From the NCBI GenBank assembly GCA_012034795.1, contig JAAUOQ010000001.1:1-58066 (forward strand): a DNA stretch of 58,066 bases, written 5' to 3'. The notes below the pieces were generated by a model, which searched no databases, was not told the DNA's origin, and worked only from the letters and a program-made list of their open reading frames with translations. The DNA comes from Leptolyngbyaceae cyanobacterium CRU_2_3 (GTDB lineage Bacteria; Cyanobacteriota; Cyanobacteriia; Elainellales; Elainellaceae). Numbering within the stretch: position 1 is the first letter of the stretch; every line of letters starts with the position of its first letter. Below, one piece after another: positions 44,998 to 53,345 of the stretch. A program made the translations under genes and the position numbers.

Positions 44998-45548
44998 AAA
45001 CCCTCGCCTTCAGGCGAAGGCTTCAGCGGGAACCCACGAGCATGTTAAATTCTGAGCGTGAAAGAGTATCGTCGGGGCGCTCACACCGTTTTTGAGATTC
45101 ACCTGCACTTGGTGTGGGTGACAAAGTACCGTCGCAAAGCCCTGATGGGAGAAGTAGGCTTGAGAGTCCGAGAATTGATCCGGCAAGTCTGTCAACAGCA
45201 GCAAGTGACGATTTTGAAAGGTCATGTCTCGAAAGATCATGTGCATCTGTTCGTGTCATCCCGCCACAGGTAACGATTAGTCGTTTAGTGCAAGGGTTGA
45301 AAGGAAAAACAGCCTACAAATTGCTGCAAGAGTTTCCGCATTTGCGCAAGAAATTTTGGGGTCGTCATATTTGGGCGCGGGGGTATTTTTGTTGCAGTAG
45401 TGGGAATGTGACTGATGAAATCGTGATGCAGTACATCGAGAATCAAAATCACGAGGGAGAAGACGCAGATTTTAAAGTTGAAGGCGAAGACTAGGACTTT
45501 CAGTCCGTTTTCAGAAGCCACCGCTCTTCTAGGCGGTGGTCTGTTCAC
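44998..45548 (+). mobile_element. IS200/IS605-group element (tnpA only)
   Basis: The tnpA gene is flanked by subterminal hairpins: left CCTCGCC...GGCGAAGG around 45002-45020, right CCACCGC/GCGGTGG (45519-45540). No tnpB. The element lies inside the zinc transporter locus, between znuC and the EfeO-like gene. Ends are approximate. Confidence 0.7.
45058..45494 (+). CDS. IS200/IS605 transposase TnpA (frameshifted)
   Basis: Y1 HUH transposase: N-terminal HLHLVWVTKYRRKALMG, the HUH motif in KDHVHLFVS and, after a one-base shift, PPQVTISRLVQGLKGKTAYK and GYFCCSSGNVTDEIVMQYIE with the catalytic tyrosine. The frame breaks around 45257-45260, where one base is missing. About 145 residues when joined. 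Whether it is active depends on that base. Confidence 0.85.
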
Positions 45549-45597
45549 TGATATATAACGTTTTGTATGCGTTTGCCCTGCCTATTCTTCCAAGACT

Positions 45598-45616
45598 ATT
45601 GACAATTATTCTCAAT
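45598..45616. promoter_or_regulatory. Fur/Zur-like palindrome before the EfeO-like gene
   Basis: ATTGACAATTATTCTCAAT is an imperfect palindrome with TTGAcAA/TTcTCAA arms, about 205 bp upstream of the EfeO-like start. The rest of the 45549-45821 gap shows no gene. Confidence 0.45.
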
Positions 45617-45821
45617 AGATTTACTCTAGCTCATGGTTTAAAAAGGGTTAGCGCTTAATACCCGGATCACACAGTTGAGGTCTTAGTTTCCTCCAAGTCT
45701 CCTCTAACCTATTTCTCTTCGCCGTTGGCAGGTTATGGCACTTGCTCTTTTCAGTAATAGAAACTGATGTCAGAGCGGTTTACAACTAGAGAACAGTACT
45801 TTTGATGTATTTGGAAAAGTT

Positions 45822-46697
45822 ATGAAAAAGTTGATGGCATTATTTGCAACTGGTTTGATGATAGTTCTGCTCTCCACTAGTTGTTTTACACCTCAATCAG
45901 GCACAAGCCAAACTCCGCAGCCAACAACTCCGCAGCCCGTTGCAAAAGCTCTATACCCAGAAGCTGTGGCAACAGGGGTTGAGTACTTTAAAAAACAGGC
46001 GGCTGTTCAGTTATCTCTCACGGAGAAGCTCCTAGATGCCTTGAAGGGCGGTGATTTGGCGCAAGCTAAGGAAGCTTACATCAATGCTCGTCCGCCCTAC
46101 GAGGAGATAGAAGTTTACGCCCTGAGTTTTGAGCAAGAGGATACAGATATAGATGCACGTCCCTACGCGATCGACGGGGGGGAAACATCTCCGGAATTTC
46201 GGAGTTTTCATCGAGTAGAAGCTCTATTGTTTCGAGATGGCGATACCAAAGCGGCTATCCCTTACACAGAAGGTTTAGTTAAAACTGTTAAGTCCTTAAT
46301 TCAGAAGCTAGATGAGCCAGCTAATTTTAATGCTGCCTTGAACTTTCAAGGCATGTTGAACCTGGCAACGGAGGTTCCAGCCAAAAAAATATCTAGTGAG
46401 GAAGAGACTTGGTCTGATCAAAGTCTGCTGATCTTCAAGCATAACTGGATTGGCATCCAAAGCCAGTTTGAGCCGTACAAATCCAAGCTCAGTGCTGAAT
46501 TAGTTGCTGAGGTGGAAAATGCCTATCAGCAATGTCTCAACACTGTAAAACCTTTCTTTAATTCTGGCAAAATTGCGGCTAAGCCTTATAGTACTTTAAG
46601 TGTTGAGCAACGGGGAGCAATTGTGACCGCAAGCTATCGCTACCGGGATGCTCTATCTGAGGCTAGGAAAGCTTTGAAGATCCCTGAGCCAGCTTAG
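45822..46697 (+). CDS. EfeO/EfeM-family (imelysin-like) lipoprotein
   Basis: The protein has a lipoprotein signal (FATGLMIVLLSTSCFTP, lipobox STSC) and a helical imelysin-type body. The metal-site motif H-x2-E appears in SFHRVEALLFRDGDT, and the typical ARPPYEEIEVYAL and ARPYAIDGG motifs are present. EfeO/EfeM proteins take part in iron uptake (EfeUOB) or related metal binding. About 291 residues. No EfeU or EfeB is adjacent. Its place between znuC and znuB hints at a role in zinc or iron import. Confidence 0.85.
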   Translation: MKKLMALFATGLMIVLLSTSCFTPQSGTSQTPQPTTPQPVAKALYPEAVATGVEYFKKQAAVQLSLTEKLLDALKGGDLAQAKEAYINARPPYEEIEVYALSFEQEDTDIDARPYAIDGGETSPEFRSFHRVEALLFRDGDTKAAIPYTEGLVKTVKSLIQKLDEPANFNAALNFQGMLNLATEVPAKKISSEEETWSDQSLLIFKHNWIGIQSQFEPYKSKLSAELVAEVENAYQQCLNTVKPFFNSGKIAAKPYSTLSVEQRGAIVTASYRYRDALSEARKALKIPEPA

Positions 46698-46791
46698 GGC
46701 GCTGATCGATTATCAGATAGCAAGATATATGTACATCATCTAAGTGCGGAACAAGAAGTAGAGATCATGATTCTTCCCTCCTCCCCCCCGT

Positions 46792-47634
46792 ATGCCCCTT
46801 CAAACCGACTTCATCCGCATCATCGAACTGTTTCAACTTCCCGCCATGCAACGTGCCATGCTGGGCGGCATTCTCACAGGTTTAATGGGAGGAGTGCTGG
46901 GCAGCTTTACAGTTTTGCGCCAGTTGTCTTTCTTCAGCGATGCCTTGGGACACTCCGCATTACTAGGCATTAGTATTGGGTTACTCTTGGGGTTAAATCC
47001 ATCGGTGGTCTTGCTGCCCTTTGCCGTGGCGTTTGCCTTGATTGTGACCTACTTGCTGGAACGTACCCTCTTATGGACAGATGCTTTACTCAACATCATC
47101 TATTCTTCATCGCTAGCGATCGCCATCATCACCCTCAGCTTTGTTGGGCAATACAAGGGCGGACTGCATCACCTGTTGTTTGGCGACATTTTGGCAGTCC
47201 AAGAACTCGATTTAGTTTTTAGCAGTTTGCTGTTAATCATCTGTGTTGTGTTTATCGGACTGACGTTGCGAACGCAAATGTTGTTGACGTTGCATGAACC
47301 GTTGGCGATCGCACGGGGAGTTTCAGCATCTGCTCATCGCACTACTTTTATTGTGTTGTTGTCGTTGGTCGTGGGAGTGTCGATCAAGGCGATCGGGGTG
47401 TTGCTGGTGAGTGCATTTGTCGTGATTCCGGCTTGCGCTGCTCAGTTGCTCAGTCGCACATTCACAAATTATGTGGTGCTATCCGCAGGGTTAGGGGCAT
47501 TGAGTGCTTTGCTTGGAATGCTCGTTTCAGCCAGTTTCAATTTACCATCGGGTCCCAGTATCGTCGCAATACAGTTAGCGATTTTTCTAATCGCAATGGC
47601 ATTACCTCGATTGCGTGTCTTGGAACAGGGGTAG
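46792..47634 (+). CDS. znuB: zinc ABC transporter permease ZnuB
   Basis: ZnuB-type permease with about eight transmembrane helices: MLGGILTGLMGGVLGSFTVL, LGHSALLGISIGLLLGLNPS (the conserved SDALGHSALLG), LGDILAVQELDL-like FGDILAVQELDLVF, and a C-terminal VLLVSAFVVIPACAAQLLSR. 280 residues, full length. It works with ZnuA and ZnuC at 42.9-44.8 kb. Confidence 0.92.
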   Translation: MPLQTDFIRIIELFQLPAMQRAMLGGILTGLMGGVLGSFTVLRQLSFFSDALGHSALLGISIGLLLGLNPSVVLLPFAVAFALIVTYLLERTLLWTDALLNIIYSSSLAIAIITLSFVGQYKGGLHHLLFGDILAVQELDLVFSSLLLIICVVFIGLTLRTQMLLTLHEPLAIARGVSASAHRTTFIVLLSLVVGVSIKAIGVLLVSAFVVIPACAAQLLSRTFTNYVVLSAGLGALSALLGMLVSASFNLPSGPSIVAIQLAIFLIAMALPRLRVLEQG

Positions 47635-47718
47635 ATGAGGATTCGGCAGAGTTTTTCTTTCCAGAGTGAGGGGCGATTGTCCCTTCATCCCCAACCAGTC
47701 ACGATTAACCATCATTTT

Positions 47719-47949
47719 TCATCTTGATGCAAGCGTTACCCCGCTAGCCCATTCGATGGTTCCTTCTGATTCTGAAAAGCGATCAAACAATTCGGTCAGC
47801 GCCTCTTCACCCGCAATATCTCCATGACTGACAAACTTCTCGACATCTACCGAACCATCACCTAAGAATTCAATTTCCCATCGCTCTCCGGGTACAGCGA
47901 TCGCAACCATCACAGCTTCATCCCGATGATGTGCTAAAGAGTAACTCAT
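47719..47949 (-). CDS. small conserved protein of unknown function (76 aa)
   Basis: Reads HRDEAVMVAIAVPGERWEIE followed by FLGDGSVDVEKFVSHGDIAG. This resembles a small soluble protein I recall as widespread in cyanobacteria, without domain assignment. It is on the strand opposite to the zinc genes, with a 400-bp gap to thrS. Confidence 0.6.
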   Translation of the reverse strand: MSYSLAHHRDEAVMVAIAVPGERWEIEFLGDGSVDVEKFVSHGDIAGEEALTELFDRFSESEGTIEWASGVTLASR

Positions 47950-48319
47950 TTTTTCCTATTCCAGCTTGTTCAAGAATGCTAGCAATTTATCAAAGATAGG
48001 ATTGTTCACTTGTCAAACCTCCGGTCACTCAGCAATTTGAGAACCACTCTAAAGCCAGGAACATTATCTTTGCGCCCTGCTCAACCTATTCCCAGGTCAT
48101 TGCGCTAAATTCCTCCCAACTTGGCGATCCTTCATGGAAGTTGCGCTTGCTTGATGCTAGCTCTTTTGGTTTTGAGAATATCAGTGACTCTCTGACCTGC
48201 GAATCGATGCGCGATACAGCTTCCTCCTCACAGACTACTGCCGATTGTAGTAGGTTCGCAGAAGCGATGGCGATTTTTCTAATCTACACCTACCAGCAGG
48301 GGCATCCTCATGTTAAAGT
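47950..48319. other. gene-free stretch upstream of thrS promoter
   Basis: No supported gene. A minus-strand run reading GSPSWEEFSAMTWE near 48110 looks protein-like but is bounded by stops; it may be a remnant. Confidence 0.4.
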
Positions 48320-48338
48320 GAGAATGATTATCATTTTA
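48320..48338 (+). promoter_or_regulatory. Zur-like box before thrS
   Basis: AATGATTATCATT (48323-48335) is a perfect 6-1-6 palindrome 12 bp before the thrS ATG. Together with its flanks it is almost identical to the box before sufE. Confidence 0.8.
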
Positions 48339-48347
48339 TAGTTGAGT

Positions 48348-50222
48348 ATGGTCAGCCAGATTCCCCGTCCATTTCTTAAAGCGCAAAATTTTCAAAACGA
48401 TCCGCAAACCCTGCTGCGGACTCGACATACCTGTGCCCATGTGCTAGCGATGGCAGTGCAAACGCTCTTCCCGGAGACCAAAGTGACGATTGGACCCTGG
48501 ACAGACACTGGCTTCTACTATGACTTCGATCGTCAAGATCCCTTCACGCCAGACGACCTGACTCAAATTGAAGCCGAGATGCGGCGAATCATACAGGCAA
48601 ATCTGCCCATCATTCAGGAAGTGGTAGATCGGGAGCAGATTCGGGCAGAAATTGAGCAACTGGGCGAACTTTACAAACTGGAAATCCTCGACAGCATTCC
48701 TGCTGATGAACCGATTACTCGTTATTTCATTGGTTGTGCAGATACCCTGCAAGGGGTGTCAGAGGCTTCCTTACTTCACATTACTGCTGACACTCTGACA
48801 CCCAAAAAGCTAGGGCGGGATTGTTGGTGGGACTTGTGTGCCGGACCTCATCTCAACTACACGGGCGAAATTAACCCCGATGCTTTTGCCCTGGAAAGTG
48901 TGGCTGGAGCCTATTGGCGAGGCGATGAAACCCAGCCACAGTTGCAACGCATTTACGGGACAGCCTGGGAAACCCCAGAACAACTTCAGGCATATCTGAC
49001 TCAGAAAGAAGAGGCGAAACGCCGCGACCACCGAAAATTGGGACAAGACCTAGATCTATTTAGTATCCAGGAGGATGCAGGCGGGGGATTGGTTTTCTGG
49101 CATCCCAAAGGGGCACGGATGCGGCTACTGATTGAAGACTACTGGCGAAAAGCGCATCTGGATGGAGGGTACGAACTACTCTACACCCCGCATATCGCCA
49201 ATCTTGATCTCTGGAAAACATCGGGACACTTTGACTTCTACCGCGAGAATATGTTTGACCAGATGGAGCTTGAGGCGCAGCAGTATCAACTGAAGCCGAT
49301 GAATTGCCCGTTTCATGTGTTGACCTATCAAAGCCATTTGCACTCCTATCGGGAACTGCCCATCCGCTGGGCAGAGTTGGGCACCGTGTATCGCTATGAG
49401 CGATCGGGCGTATTGCATGGACTAATGCGAGTACGCGGCTTTACCCAGGATGATGCTCATATTTTTTGTCTGCCCGAACAGGTGACAGATGAGATTCTGG
49501 GTGTGTTGAATTTGACCGAGCAGATTTTGTCGGAGTTTGGCTTCGCTGAGTATGAAGTGTACCTTTCTACTCGTCCTGGCAAGTCTGTGGGTACGGACGA
49601 CATTTGGAAATTAGCTACGGATGCGCTGGTTCAAGCTTTAGACACAAAGGGTTGGGACTATGTGACGGACGAAGGCGGTGGTGCGTTTTATGGTCCCAAA
49701 ATCGACATCAAGATCAAGGATGCGATCGCCCGTCAGTGGCAATGCTCTACGATTCAAGTCGATTTCAATTTGCCCGATCGCTTTGATATGGAATACGTGG
49801 CGGCGGACGGTTCGCGCCAGCGTCCGATTATGATTCACCGCGCCATCTTTGGATCATTAGAACGCTTCTTTGGCATCTTAATTGAAAACTATGCCGGGGA
49901 TTTCCCCCTCTGGTTGGCTCCAGTGCAGGTGCGGCTGTTGCCCGTGAGTGATGAGCAGCGAGCCTATGCAGCCGCGATCGCCCTGCAACTCAAACAACTC
50001 GGCTATCGGGTTGAGGTGGATCACAGCGGCGATCGCCTCGGCAAACAAATTCGCACCGCAGAGCTGGCAAAAATTCCCGTCGTTGCGGTTGTTGGTAAGC
50101 GAGAAGTAGAAAACCAGACCTTGAGCGTGCGAACCCGCCAATCAGGAGAACTCGGATCGTTAACGCTGTCAGAACTTCAGGAAAAAATGCAGCAAGCCAT
50201 GATGAGCAAACAACAGATTTAG
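48348..50222 (+). CDS. thrS: threonyl-tRNA synthetase ThrS (probable zinc-regulated isoform)
   Basis: ThrRS attaches Thr to tRNA-Thr. The protein begins directly with the editing domain: TRHTCAHVLAMAVQTLFPET (H-x3-H) and DLCAGPHLNYTG (C-x3-H), without a TGS domain. The catalytic core has FHVLTYQSHLHSYRELPIRW, AELGTVYRYERSGVLHGLMR, RGFTQDDAHIFC and MIHRAIFGSLERFFGILIEN. The active-site zinc ligands Cys (MNCPFH), His (DDAHIF) and His (MIHRAI) are retained. 624 residues from ATG 48348. The Zur-like box is 12 bp upstream, so it is probably the low-zinc paralogue of the housekeeping enzyme. Confidence 0.95.
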   Translation: MVSQIPRPFLKAQNFQNDPQTLLRTRHTCAHVLAMAVQTLFPETKVTIGPWTDTGFYYDFDRQDPFTPDDLTQIEAEMRRIIQANLPIIQEVVDREQIRAEIEQLGELYKLEILDSIPADEPITRYFIGCADTLQGVSEASLLHITADTLTPKKLGRDCWWDLCAGPHLNYTGEINPDAFALESVAGAYWRGDETQPQLQRIYGTAWETPEQLQAYLTQKEEAKRRDHRKLGQDLDLFSIQEDAGGGLVFWHPKGARMRLLIEDYWRKAHLDGGYELLYTPHIANLDLWKTSGHFDFYRENMFDQMELEAQQYQLKPMNCPFHVLTYQSHLHSYRELPIRWAELGTVYRYERSGVLHGLMRVRGFTQDDAHIFCLPEQVTDEILGVLNLTEQILSEFGFAEYEVYLSTRPGKSVGTDDIWKLATDALVQALDTKGWDYVTDEGGGAFYGPKIDIKIKDAIARQWQCSTIQVDFNLPDRFDMEYVAADGSRQRPIMIHRAIFGSLERFFGILIENYAGDFPLWLAPVQVRLLPVSDEQRAYAAAIALQLKQLGYRVEVDHSGDRLGKQIRTAELAKIPVVAVVGKREVENQTLSVRTRQSGELGSLTLSELQEKMQQAMMSKQQI

Positions 50223-50234
50223 ATCAGGAGGAAC

Positions 50235-50636
50235 ATGAAAGTTGCATACGTTTTTGCTCATCCTCGCGGTGGCACTTACAAATTAGGGCAAATGATTCTG
50301 CCTCAGATAGAAGTGGGTGTACATGGGGTTGACGTTGCGGGAATGTTCTTCTTCGATGACAACTGCTTCGTTCTGCGAAAGGGTGATCCGATTGGAGAAC
50401 GATTGGCAAAGGTGGCAAAAGCACAAAACATTCTGTTGATGATGTGCGATCTGTGTGCCCTGGAACGAAACCTGGCAGAAGGTGAACCACGCTGGTGCAA
50501 TCCTGATGGAACCGGGCGCAAGGAACCGGGTAAGTGCATCGTCAAAGATGTCGTGGCAGGAGTGACCGTTGGTTGCTTCCCAGACTTGTACACGGCATTA
50601 AGCGGCAATCTTCCTGATCAGGTCATTACCTTATGA
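50235..50636 (+). CDS. DsrE-like protein, SaoD-type, cysteine-rich
   Basis: 133 residues from ATG 50235 behind AGGAGGAAC. The fold start MKVAYVFAHPRGGTYKLGQM followed by VHGVDVAGMFFFDDNCFVLR resembles DsrE-type sulfur proteins. Cysteines are in MMCDLCALERN, RWCNPDG, GKCIVKD and TVGCFPDLY. Resemblance to SaoD-labelled proteins is from memory. Its position behind thrS and in front of the iota-CA-like gene indicates a zinc-starvation role; sulfur or metal carrier function is inference. Confidence 0.55.
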   Translation: MKVAYVFAHPRGGTYKLGQMILPQIEVGVHGVDVAGMFFFDDNCFVLRKGDPIGERLAKVAKAQNILLMMCDLCALERNLAEGEPRWCNPDGTGRKEPGKCIVKDVVAGVTVGCFPDLYTALSGNLPDQVITL

Positions 50637-51115
50637 GAAAAATCACACTGTTTATCTTTGGCTTATTTGCACTGCTACTCCTTGTTTGTAGCCCTGCCTA
50701 TGCCGCTACCAATTGCCCAACGGTTACCAAAGCTGAGATTGCTGCACTGTTTGAGCAATGGGATCAATCACTGCAAACGGGCAAGCCCAGTGAAGTTGCC
50801 AAGAATTATGCGGATGAGGCAATTCTGGTTCCTACGGTTTCTAACAAAGTACGGCACACCCAGCCTGAAATTGAGGATTACTTTCAACGCTTTCTCAAGC
50901 TTAAACCCGATGGTCGCATTGAGGAGCAAAATATCCAGATTTATTGTGATGTAGCGATTAACTCCGGTATTTATGCCTTTGCAGTAGTCAAGGATGGTCA
51001 ACCTTCAGAAGTGAAAGCACGATATACGTTTGTTTACCATAAAGTGGGCGATCGCTGGTTGATTGTCGATCATCATTCGTCAGAAATGCCGGAAAAGACA
51101 GCCAAGGCAGCTTAG
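50633..51115 (+). CDS. exported SnoaL-fold protein resembling iota-class carbonic anhydrase
   Basis: A signal peptide (IFGLFALLLLVCSPAYAATN) precedes a SgcJ/EcaC/CaMKII-AD domain: TKAEIAALFEQWDQSLQTGK, NYADEAILVPTVSNKVRHTQ, IEDYFQRFLKLKPDGRIEEQ, and the C-terminal YHKVGDRWLIVDHHSSEMPE. The terminal HHSS-x-MP motif is characteristic of the COG4337 iota-carbonic anhydrases, some of which work without any metal. Length 160 fits. If correct, it interconverts CO2 and bicarbonate in periplasm or thylakoid lumen. It overlaps the DsrE-like gene by 4 bp (ATGA), so the two are translationally coupled. Other SnoaL-type functions remain possible. Confidence 0.75.
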   Translation: MRKITLFIFGLFALLLLVCSPAYAATNCPTVTKAEIAALFEQWDQSLQTGKPSEVAKNYADEAILVPTVSNKVRHTQPEIEDYFQRFLKLKPDGRIEEQNIQIYCDVAINSGIYAFAVVKDGQPSEVKARYTFVYHKVGDRWLIVDHHSSEMPEKTAKAA

Positions 51116-51196
51116 AGCAAAGATCCCATTTGGGCACTTGCCCTTAATACATGTCTCATTTACTCGGCTCACCATTCAGTCTACTGGAGTGATTTC

Positions 51197-51454
51197 ATGA
51201 ATCTTTTTTCACAGTCAAAACTCAAAGCCGATCCTGCCAAGGTGCAGCAACTCAAAACCTGGATCTATGAACGCTTGAAACTAGATCCAGAAATTACAGT
51301 CTCCATTAGTCAACTTCAGTGCAAAGAGCCAGGATGCCCACCGATTGAGACAGCAATTGCCGTTCTAACCCAACCCGCCCAACAGTTTAAAGTCCATAAA
51401 ACCATTGATGAGATTGAACAAGCCGATTTAATTCAAGCCTTTCAAGCAAAGTAG
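51197..51454 (+). CDS. small protein of the zinc island (85 aa)
   Basis: The product has two helical segments (VQQLKTWIYERLKLDPEITV) and a conserved-looking core QLQCKEPGCPPIETAIAVLT with two Cys, followed by KVHKTIDEIEQADLIQAF. Proteins with the C-KEPGCPP-x-ET core are seen with CobW/zinc genes, but the function is not known to me. It lies 6 bp upstream of the DUF1636 gene and shares its mRNA. Confidence 0.6.
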   Translation: MNLFSQSKLKADPAKVQQLKTWIYERLKLDPEITVSISQLQCKEPGCPPIETAIAVLTQPAQQFKVHKTIDEIEQADLIQAFQAK

Positions 51455-51460
51455 GTAATC

Positions 51461-51841
51461 ATGCCCCAACACGTTCTATTTGTCTGTAAGTCCTGTACCT
51501 TCTCATCAACGCAACGAGAATATATGGGACAACGCGGCGGTTATCACTTACTCCAGAGTTTATTACATCAGCAACAACAATGGACACTCCAGCCTGAATA
51601 CAAAATTGAAGCCGTCGAGTGCTTGAGTGGCTGTAATCGAGCCTGCGTAATTGCCCTTACTGCTCCTAACAAAACTACCTTGATGTTTGGCGATTTACCT
51701 GCCTTACAAAGTGCTTCAGCAATTCTGCAAATGGCAAAACAATACCATGCTAGTACAGACGGAATCGTTCCCCGTCAAGAACGTCCTGAAATCCTCAAGA
51801 AGGGAATTCTGGCGAGAATTCCGCCCCTGCCCAGTTGCTAG
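51461..51841 (+). CDS. DUF1636 metal-binding-like protein (second copy)
   Basis: LFVCKSCTFSSTQREYMGQR and IEAVECLSGCNRACVIALTA give the two Cys clusters (C-x2-C and C-x3-C-x3-C). The C-terminal IVPRQERPEILKKGILARIP matches the other copy at 36934. 126 residues. It is part of the thrS-led plus-strand gene row and very likely Zur-responsive. Confidence 0.8.
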   Translation: MPQHVLFVCKSCTFSSTQREYMGQRGGYHLLQSLLHQQQQWTLQPEYKIEAVECLSGCNRACVIALTAPNKTTLMFGDLPALQSASAILQMAKQYHASTDGIVPRQERPEILKKGILARIPPLPSC

Positions 51842-51857
51842 ATCTGGATGGTTGACC

Positions 51858-52115
51858 ATGACTCAAGTTCTTGACTATTTACCCTGTGGACAGAAAGCAA
51901 AAATTCTGTGTTGCTACACCAACACGACTCGCCATATCCAAATTGCCCGTATTTCTAATATTCCTCATTGGTACTTTGAGAAAGCCGTTTTACCAAGCGA
52001 AAGACTTTTGTTTGAAACACACCCAGATGCCTGGTTAGAGATTTATAGCAGTGAACAGTGTAGTGCGATTTTAGCAGAACGAATTCTGTGCCACTGCTTA
52101 CAAGTAATCGTTTAA
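51858..52115 (+). CDS. DUF1830 protein
   Basis: The 85-residue product from ATG 51858 (MTQVLDYLPCGQ) has the DUF1830 signature ILCCYTNTTRHIQIARISNI then PHWYFEKAVLPSERLLFE, a small cyanobacteria-specific family with CC and C-x-C residues (late HCLQ). Function unknown; other genomes link it to iron or metal limitation. It lies 16 bp after the DUF1636 gene, same strand. Confidence 0.8.
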   Translation: MTQVLDYLPCGQKAKILCCYTNTTRHIQIARISNIPHWYFEKAVLPSERLLFETHPDAWLEIYSSEQCSAILAERILCHCLQVIV

Positions 52116-52138
52116 TATATCTGAGCAATCTATCGATG

Positions 52139-52708
52139 GCTAACCTCACTCTAATCGCACCAAAGTTGGATGGTTCGGCAATAAGCACATTTAAGCGTCG
52201 AGAACACCTCTCGCCCCGTGAAAATACCCTCTGGCACATTGAAGCTGGGACGGTGCGTACTTACACGCTCACTGAAGATGGCACCCTCATTGTTCTGGGA
52301 TTTTGGGGTTTGGGAGATACCGTAGGTCAACCTTTCACCTGTATCCAGCCCTATGCAGTGGAGTGTTTGACGGATGTTAAGGTTCGTTCGATCCAGCCTG
52401 AAGAATGCGGTCATTTAAATCAGGTGCTACTGTCTCACCTCCACCAAACCCAAGTGTTATTGCGGCTTCGCAGTGGGCAGATTCACCAACGGTTACAGCA
52501 GTTATTAGAGTGGCTAACTGATAAGTTTGGTCGTGAATCAGAGCAGGGGCAATTGATTCAGCTACGCCTAACCCATCAGGATATTGCAGACACACTAGGC
52601 ACTACACGAGTAACCGTAACCCGCTTACTCAGTCAGTTTAAGCAGGAAGGTCGCATTGATTGGATTGACCAATACCTGTTGCTACCCCGAAAACTACATA
52701 TTTGTTGA
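52139..52708 (+). CDS. Crp/Fnr-family transcriptional regulator
   Basis: N-terminal cNMP-binding-like beta-roll (LSPRENTLWHIEAGTVRTYT, LGFWGLGDTVGQPFT) and C-terminal winged HTH LTHQDIADTLGTTRVTVTRL. No obvious ligand Cys cluster of Fnr type. I start at ATG 52139 (MANLTLIAP); an upstream GTG at 52088 would overlap the DUF1830 gene. It may control part of the metal island; targets unknown. It closes the thrS-led gene row, and the next gene has its own Zur-like box. Confidence 0.85.
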   Translation, partial: ANLTLIAPKLDGSAISTFKRREHLSPRENTLWHIEAGTVRTYTLTEDGTLIVLGFWGLGDTVGQPFTCIQPYAVECLTDVKVRSIQPEECGHLNQVLLSHLHQTQVLLRLRSGQIHQRLQQLLEWLTDKFGRESEQGQLIQLRLTHQDIADTLGTTRVTVTRLLSQFKQEGRIDWIDQYLLLPRKLHIC

Positions 52709-52848
52709 CATCTAGCTCGTCCTTTGGCATTCACCCAGGATACAGACATTTCACCCACGTATCCAGGTCATAAATTTTATCCAAGCCTATTGGCAGAGGC
52801 AAGCCCTGAATCACAAACCTGTCCAAAGTGCCAAAAATTCTGTATTAT

Positions 52849-52868
52849 GAGAATGATTATCATTTTAT
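52849..52868 (+). promoter_or_regulatory. Zur-like box before sufE
   Basis: AATGATTATCATT (52852-52864), perfect 6-1-6 palindrome, about 20 bp before the sufE ATG. GAGAATGATTATCATTTTAT is shared with the thrS box. Confidence 0.8.
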
Positions 52869-52883
52869 ATTACCTGGATTGCT

Positions 52884-53345
52884 ATGTCCGCTGCCGTCAA
52901 GCCTCTCCCCCCAAACCTGGAACAGATTATCCAGCGGTTCCAGCAAATCTCTGAACCCAGGCGGCGCTTTGAGTATTTGCTCTGGTTTGCCAAGCGGGTG
53001 CCAGAATTGCCTGAAGCTGAGGCAGTGGCAGAAAACAAAGTGCCGGGGTGTGTATCCCAGGTTTACATCACAGCGGCTCTTCACAACGGCAAAGTCACGT
53101 TTCAGGGGAGGTCTGATGCCCAAATTCCCAAAGGTCTGGTCGGATTGCTGATCGAAGGACTGAATGGGTTATCCCCTGATGAAGTTCTCCAACTCACGCC
53201 AGATTTTATTCAACAGACAGGTTTGAATGTCAGTCTCACCCCCTCTCGGAGCAACGGGTTTTACAACATCTTCAAATTCATGCAGCACAAGGTTGCAGCA
53301 TTTCAGGTTGCTGATTCACAGGTTCTGAATCGGAGGAATTTATGA
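52884..53345 (+). CDS. sufE: SufE-family sulfur acceptor
   Basis: SufE takes persulfide from the cysteine desulfurase SufS for Fe-S assembly. LEQIIQRFQQISEPRRRFEY and the active cysteine in AENKVPGCVSQVYITAAL are clear. 153 residues. The start ATG 52884 follows the Zur-like box. It overlaps the first G3E gene by 4 bp. A zinc-regulated SufE is unexpected: SufS/SufU systems in other bacteria need zinc (SufU), whereas SufE does not, so SufE could substitute; this is inference. Confidence 0.9.
   Translation: MSAAVKPLPPNLEQIIQRFQQISEPRRRFEYLLWFAKRVPELPEAEAVAENKVPGCVSQVYITAALHNGKVTFQGRSDAQIPKGLVGLLIEGLNGLSPDEVLQLTPDFIQQTGLNVSLTPSRSNGFYNIFKFMQHKVAAFQVADSQVLNRRNL

Noticed and set aside
45250-45265. 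GTCATCCCG as a possible attR copy of the tRNA 3' end
   Set aside because: Only nine bases match and they lie inside the IS200 transposase gene.
48141-48341. 66-residue ORF upstream of thrS
   Set aside because: It runs through the Zur-like box and has no ribosome binding site or recognisable motif.
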